From Bubalus kerabau (taxonomy: Eukaryota > Chordata > Mammalia > Artiodactyla > Bovidae), in NCBI RefSeq assembly GCF_029407905.1, contig NC_073646.1, positions 10,434,001 through 10,498,000 of the forward strand: DNA of 64,000 nucleotides, given 5' to 3'. The notes beneath the pieces were generated by a model. It saw nothing but the letters and a program-made list of their open reading frames with translations. It made no database searches and had not been told where the DNA came from. Position numbers and translations under genes: made by a program. Shown here in pieces: positions 61,166-64,000 of the stretch; the stretch's first letter is position 1, and every line of letters starts with the position of its first letter.

Positions 61166-61830
61166 GGAGGGGAAAACAAGGCAGCCCAGAAGGTAACTGT
61201 GGCTCACTCAGAGTCTCCACCTGGGGGAAAGGAGTGGAACTATTTATACCCACCCCTGCCCCCGACCCCACTCCCCGGCCACGCATCAGCCACTGGATAA
61301 GGGCTGCCCCCAGCAGGGTCAGGAATTCCCAGGCACTTGCAGCTCCGGCCACACAAAGGCAAAGCGGGTTCCAGCAGCAGGAAGGTTGTCCTCCAGGAAA
61401 GAGGAGCTGGTGGTGCTGTTGGGAGTGAAAGTTCACAGGGCGCTGCTGGGCATGAAGGTGGGAAGGGATCTGAAAGACATGAGCATCTGCTGTGCCCACC
61501 ATCCATGGGATACACTGAAAACAGAGCCTTCAGCCCACATTTGCCACCCATGTGCATGGTGTGGGTAGGTGTCTCAGGGTCTTCCTTTTTCCATATACGG
61601 GCCACATTAGCTGGACTGGAGCTGCCGGGGTGGGCGTGGACCATACACATCCACCCCCAATCCATGGGTACCCTGACCCCGCTGGTACTCAAGGACAGGT
61701 GGCAGGTGGCTGAGCAGAGCCCTCATACCTGCCAGCCTCACCTGCAGGGGCTGAGGAGCCCTGGGACAAACGGGACTCCCAGCTCGGAAACCACATCTCA
61801 TGAAATGTGGCATCTGTAGGCAGGAAGTGC
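61166..61830. other. Intergenic stretch with no recognised element
   Basis: GC-moderate; no gene or repeat seen. Overlapping open frames of 150-160 codons on both strands have no known motif and no splice-bounded structure. Confidence 0.45.
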
Positions 61831-61837
61831 AGTGTGG

Positions 61838-62033
61838 ATGCTCAGTCGTGTTTGACTCTGTGCGACCCCGTGGACCATAGACCGCCAGGTTCCTCCGTCC
61901 TTGGGATTTTCCAGGCAAGAATACTGGAGTTGGGTTGCCATTCCCTTCTCCGGGGTGTCTTCCCCACCCAGGGATCAAACCTGGGTCTCCTGTATTGCAG
62001 GCAGATTCTTTACCTCTGAGCCACCTGGAAAGC
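61838..62033 (-). mobile_element. Bov-tA SINE
   Basis: Reverse copy, GATGCTCAGTCGTGTTTGAC to GAGCCACCTGGAAAGC. Forms an inverted pair with the next copy, 35 bp away. Confidence 0.91.
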
Positions 62034-62067
62034 ACAGCGCTAAGCCAGGAAATGAGGATAACTATGG

Positions 62068-62273
62068 GCTCTCCTGGTGGCTCAGATGGTAAAGAATAAG
62101 CCTGCAATGCAGGAGACCCAGGTTTGATCCCTGGGTGGGGAAGACACCCTGGAGAAGGGAATGGCAACCCACTCCAGTATTCTTGCCTGGAGAATCCCAA
62201 GGATGGAGGAGCTTGGAGGATTACAGTCCATGGGGTCGCACAGAGTCAGACACGACTGAGCTGCTCTCACTTT
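62068..62273 (+). mobile_element. Bov-tA SINE
   Basis: Forward copy, GGGCTCTCCTGGTGGCTCAG to GACACGACTGAGCTGCTCTC. Confidence 0.92.
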
Positions 62274-63040
62274 CATGAGGAAATGGGGTCCTCAAGTGGA
62301 GAATTTGATTCAGCAGTGAAGGCGGGGGGCAGACAGGAGTGGTGCTCCGGTTGCATGTGCAAAGGTGATAAAAGTGGTCCCCACCCCAGTCATCTGAACA
62401 CTTAAGCTGCTTGTGTGCAGGTGCCCGGGGGTCCAGGCAGTCTTGCTGTGGATCACCTGCTGGGAAGATGTCTCGAAGAAGGCAGCGGTGTGGTCTGGGA
62501 GAGGCTCACAGACATCGACCCTAGGGAGGAACCGTGGCGTCGTGGCAGGTGGCAGCCTTGACCTTTGAGAACATCAAGGTTTGAACTAGAAATCCCAGCT
62601 TGACCAACAACACTAGCTGGTCTGTCTGTGCTCCGTGCAGCTCCATGGATTCATGGTGGCAGCTGTGAAATGGCCCCGATCCCGCCCTCTGCACCCCTGA
62701 CACTAAACTTCCTAGCAGCTGAGGGTGGTTGAGGCCAGCAGACATGGAAGAAAGACTGAAGCTTGGTGTGGGGCTGTCATTGCTTGTAGAGCCAACCTCA
62801 GGGCCACACACCAGAGCACATCACAGCTGACACCCCTGGAGTCTGACAATTTGGTTCCTGTCCCAGCTCCGCCACAGCTCTGAGCATTGAAACTTAGCTT
62901 GGGCTAGGCTGTTTGAACAAACAGATCTTACATTTTCTGAGCCTTAGCATGATAGAAATTCTCTCCTGCTGACTTAATAGCCCCGAGTTGATGTTTAGGC
63001 TGGCAGGACATTCTCCACTTCGAAGAATCCAAGCTATTTC
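62274..63040. other. Intergenic stretch with no recognised element
   Basis: No gene or clear repeat seen. Confidence 0.45.
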
Positions 63041-63042
63041 TG

Positions 63043-63240
63043 GGCTCCCCTGGTGGCTCAGACGGTAAAGAATCTGCTTGCAATGCAGGAGACCCAGGTT
63101 CGATCCCTGGGTAGGGAAGATCCCCTGGAGAAGGGAATGGCAACCCACTCCAGTATTCTTGCCTGGAGAATCCCATGGACAGAGGAGCCTGGTGGGCTAC
63201 AGTCCATGGGGTTGTAGAGTCAGATACGATTGAGCAACCA
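63043..63240 (+). mobile_element. Bov-tA SINE
   Basis: Forward copy, GGGCTCCCCTGGTGGCTCAG to AGATACGATTGAGCAACCAG; close to a consensus copy. Confidence 0.93.
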
Positions 63241-63464
63241 GCACACACACAGGCTCTTTCTATCCCGTGGCTCCATTGCCCTTGGACCTTGTTGTCTTCC
63301 GTACCCAGAAAATGGAAGGGGAAAGAGAACGCGGGGGAGGGAACCCACTCTCTTAAAGGACCCAGAAGAGGCAGAGATGCCACTGGCATGAACTTGGTCA
63401 CATGACCACATGCAAATGCAAGCGAGGCTGGGAAAGGTGGTCCAGCTGTGTGCTTGCCTATAAT

Positions 63465-63618
63465 CTTCCTTTTTTTTTTTTTTCAATCAAGTTATCAAGT
63501 TTTTTAAGGTATTTCTTTTTAATTGAAGGATATTTGTTTTACAATACTGGTTTCATTTCTGCCATACATCAACATGAATTAGCCAGAAGTGTACATATGT
63601 CCTCTCCCTCTTGAATCC
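63465..63618 (-). repeat. L1 3' UTR fragment
   Basis: Starts with poly-T, then TTAATTGAAGGATATTTGTT and CATACATCAACATGAATTAG. Confidence 0.8.
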
Positions 63619-63689
63619 TATGTTTATAGAGAATTGAGAAGACAGCTCTTGGTGGATATCTATCAGCATCTTCCCCAAGGTGAGTTAAT

Positions 63690-63860
63690 GCCTCTGGGGT
63701 CCCATCTTCTTGACTGAAAAATGAGAATGACAGCCCTCCCTCATGAAAAGTGCTTAGCGCTGTGCCTGGCACATGGTTGCTGCTGCTGCTGCTAGGTCGC
63801 TTCAGTCGTGTCTGACTCTGGCACATGGTAAACCCTTGATAAATGAGCATCCAGCATTAC
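63690..63860 (+). repeat. MIR or L2 tail interrupted by a SINE remnant
   Basis: AGTGCTTAGCGCTGTGCCTG and CATGGTAAACCCTTGATAAA are the end of a MIR-like element, split at 63778. Confidence 0.7.
63778..63817 (-). mobile_element. 40-bp Bov-A2 tail remnant
   Basis: Only the last about 24 bases of Bov-A2 and its AGC-repeat tail, in reverse, flanked by a perfect 12-bp duplication CTGGCACATGGT at 63766-63777 and 63818-63829. Confidence 0.92.
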
Positions 63861-64000
63861 CAGGTACCTGTAGTGACCGCTGGGGTTCTTGGACATATTG
63901 GGGGAGAGAAACGATAGACAAGGCTGGACCTCCTGGTAGGCAGGAGAGGTCAGGCATACTGAGATTTTAACTACAACATGACTACGCTTGGACTCCATCT

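Noticed and set aside
46040..64000. Possible first exons of CIITA, the next gene in mammalian order
   Set aside because: No segment resembling the known CIITA N-terminus or promoter exons was recognised; the expected distance places it beyond the window.
1..64000. CRISPR arrays, phage, plasmid or operon signatures
   Set aside because: No regular direct repeats with unique spacers and no bacterial gene organisation; the sequence is clearly mammalian nuclear DNA.

Overview
The window is nuclear DNA from a ruminant, most likely a bovid. The evidence is the dense set of Bov-tA, Bov-A2 and CHR-type tRNA-derived SINEs and BovB (RTE) LINE fragments, two intron-rich genes with GT/AG splice sites, and older mammalian repeats (L1, L2, MIR, MER20, MER5A). 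I cannot separate cattle from sheep, goat or other bovids by reading alone. There is no operon, CRISPR array, bacterial element or genuine tRNA/rRNA gene.

Layout. Positions 1-13080 hold the 3' part of NUBP1 on the + strand: eight coding exons (2575-12843) encode residues 87-320 of a 320-residue cytosolic Fe-S assembly P-loop protein. The first 86 residues, with the Walker A loop and the N-terminal cysteines, lie upstream of the window. Positions 14363-45733 hold the complete coding sequence of TVP23A on the - strand: seven coding exons, 213 residues, a Golgi multi-pass membrane protein. Its first coding exon carries only three codons and sits in a CpG-rich promoter at about 45480-46040. A 27.3 kb intron filled with repeats separates coding exons 2 and 3. 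The two genes converge tail to tail. From 46040 to 64000 I find no gene; known mammalian gene order places CIITA further on, outside the window.

NUBP1 and TVP23A are functionally unrelated. Their link here is positional: convergent 3' ends with a possible antisense 3' UTR overlap.

The most notable non-genic structure is an old inverted duplication in the intergenic region (arms about 49445-51475 and 56060-57150). It contains a MER53-like palindrome, and each arm was later interrupted by a different retroposon. Other points are several cleanly resolved nested insertions with target-site duplications, a 40-bp SINE remnant with a perfect 12-bp duplication, a foldback inside a Bov-tA, a stop codon abutting a splice donor in TVP23A, and a compound CA/poly-C array. 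I found no convincing new biological system. Repeat family names come from recognising sequence, not from a database search, and their edges are good to about 5-20 bp.
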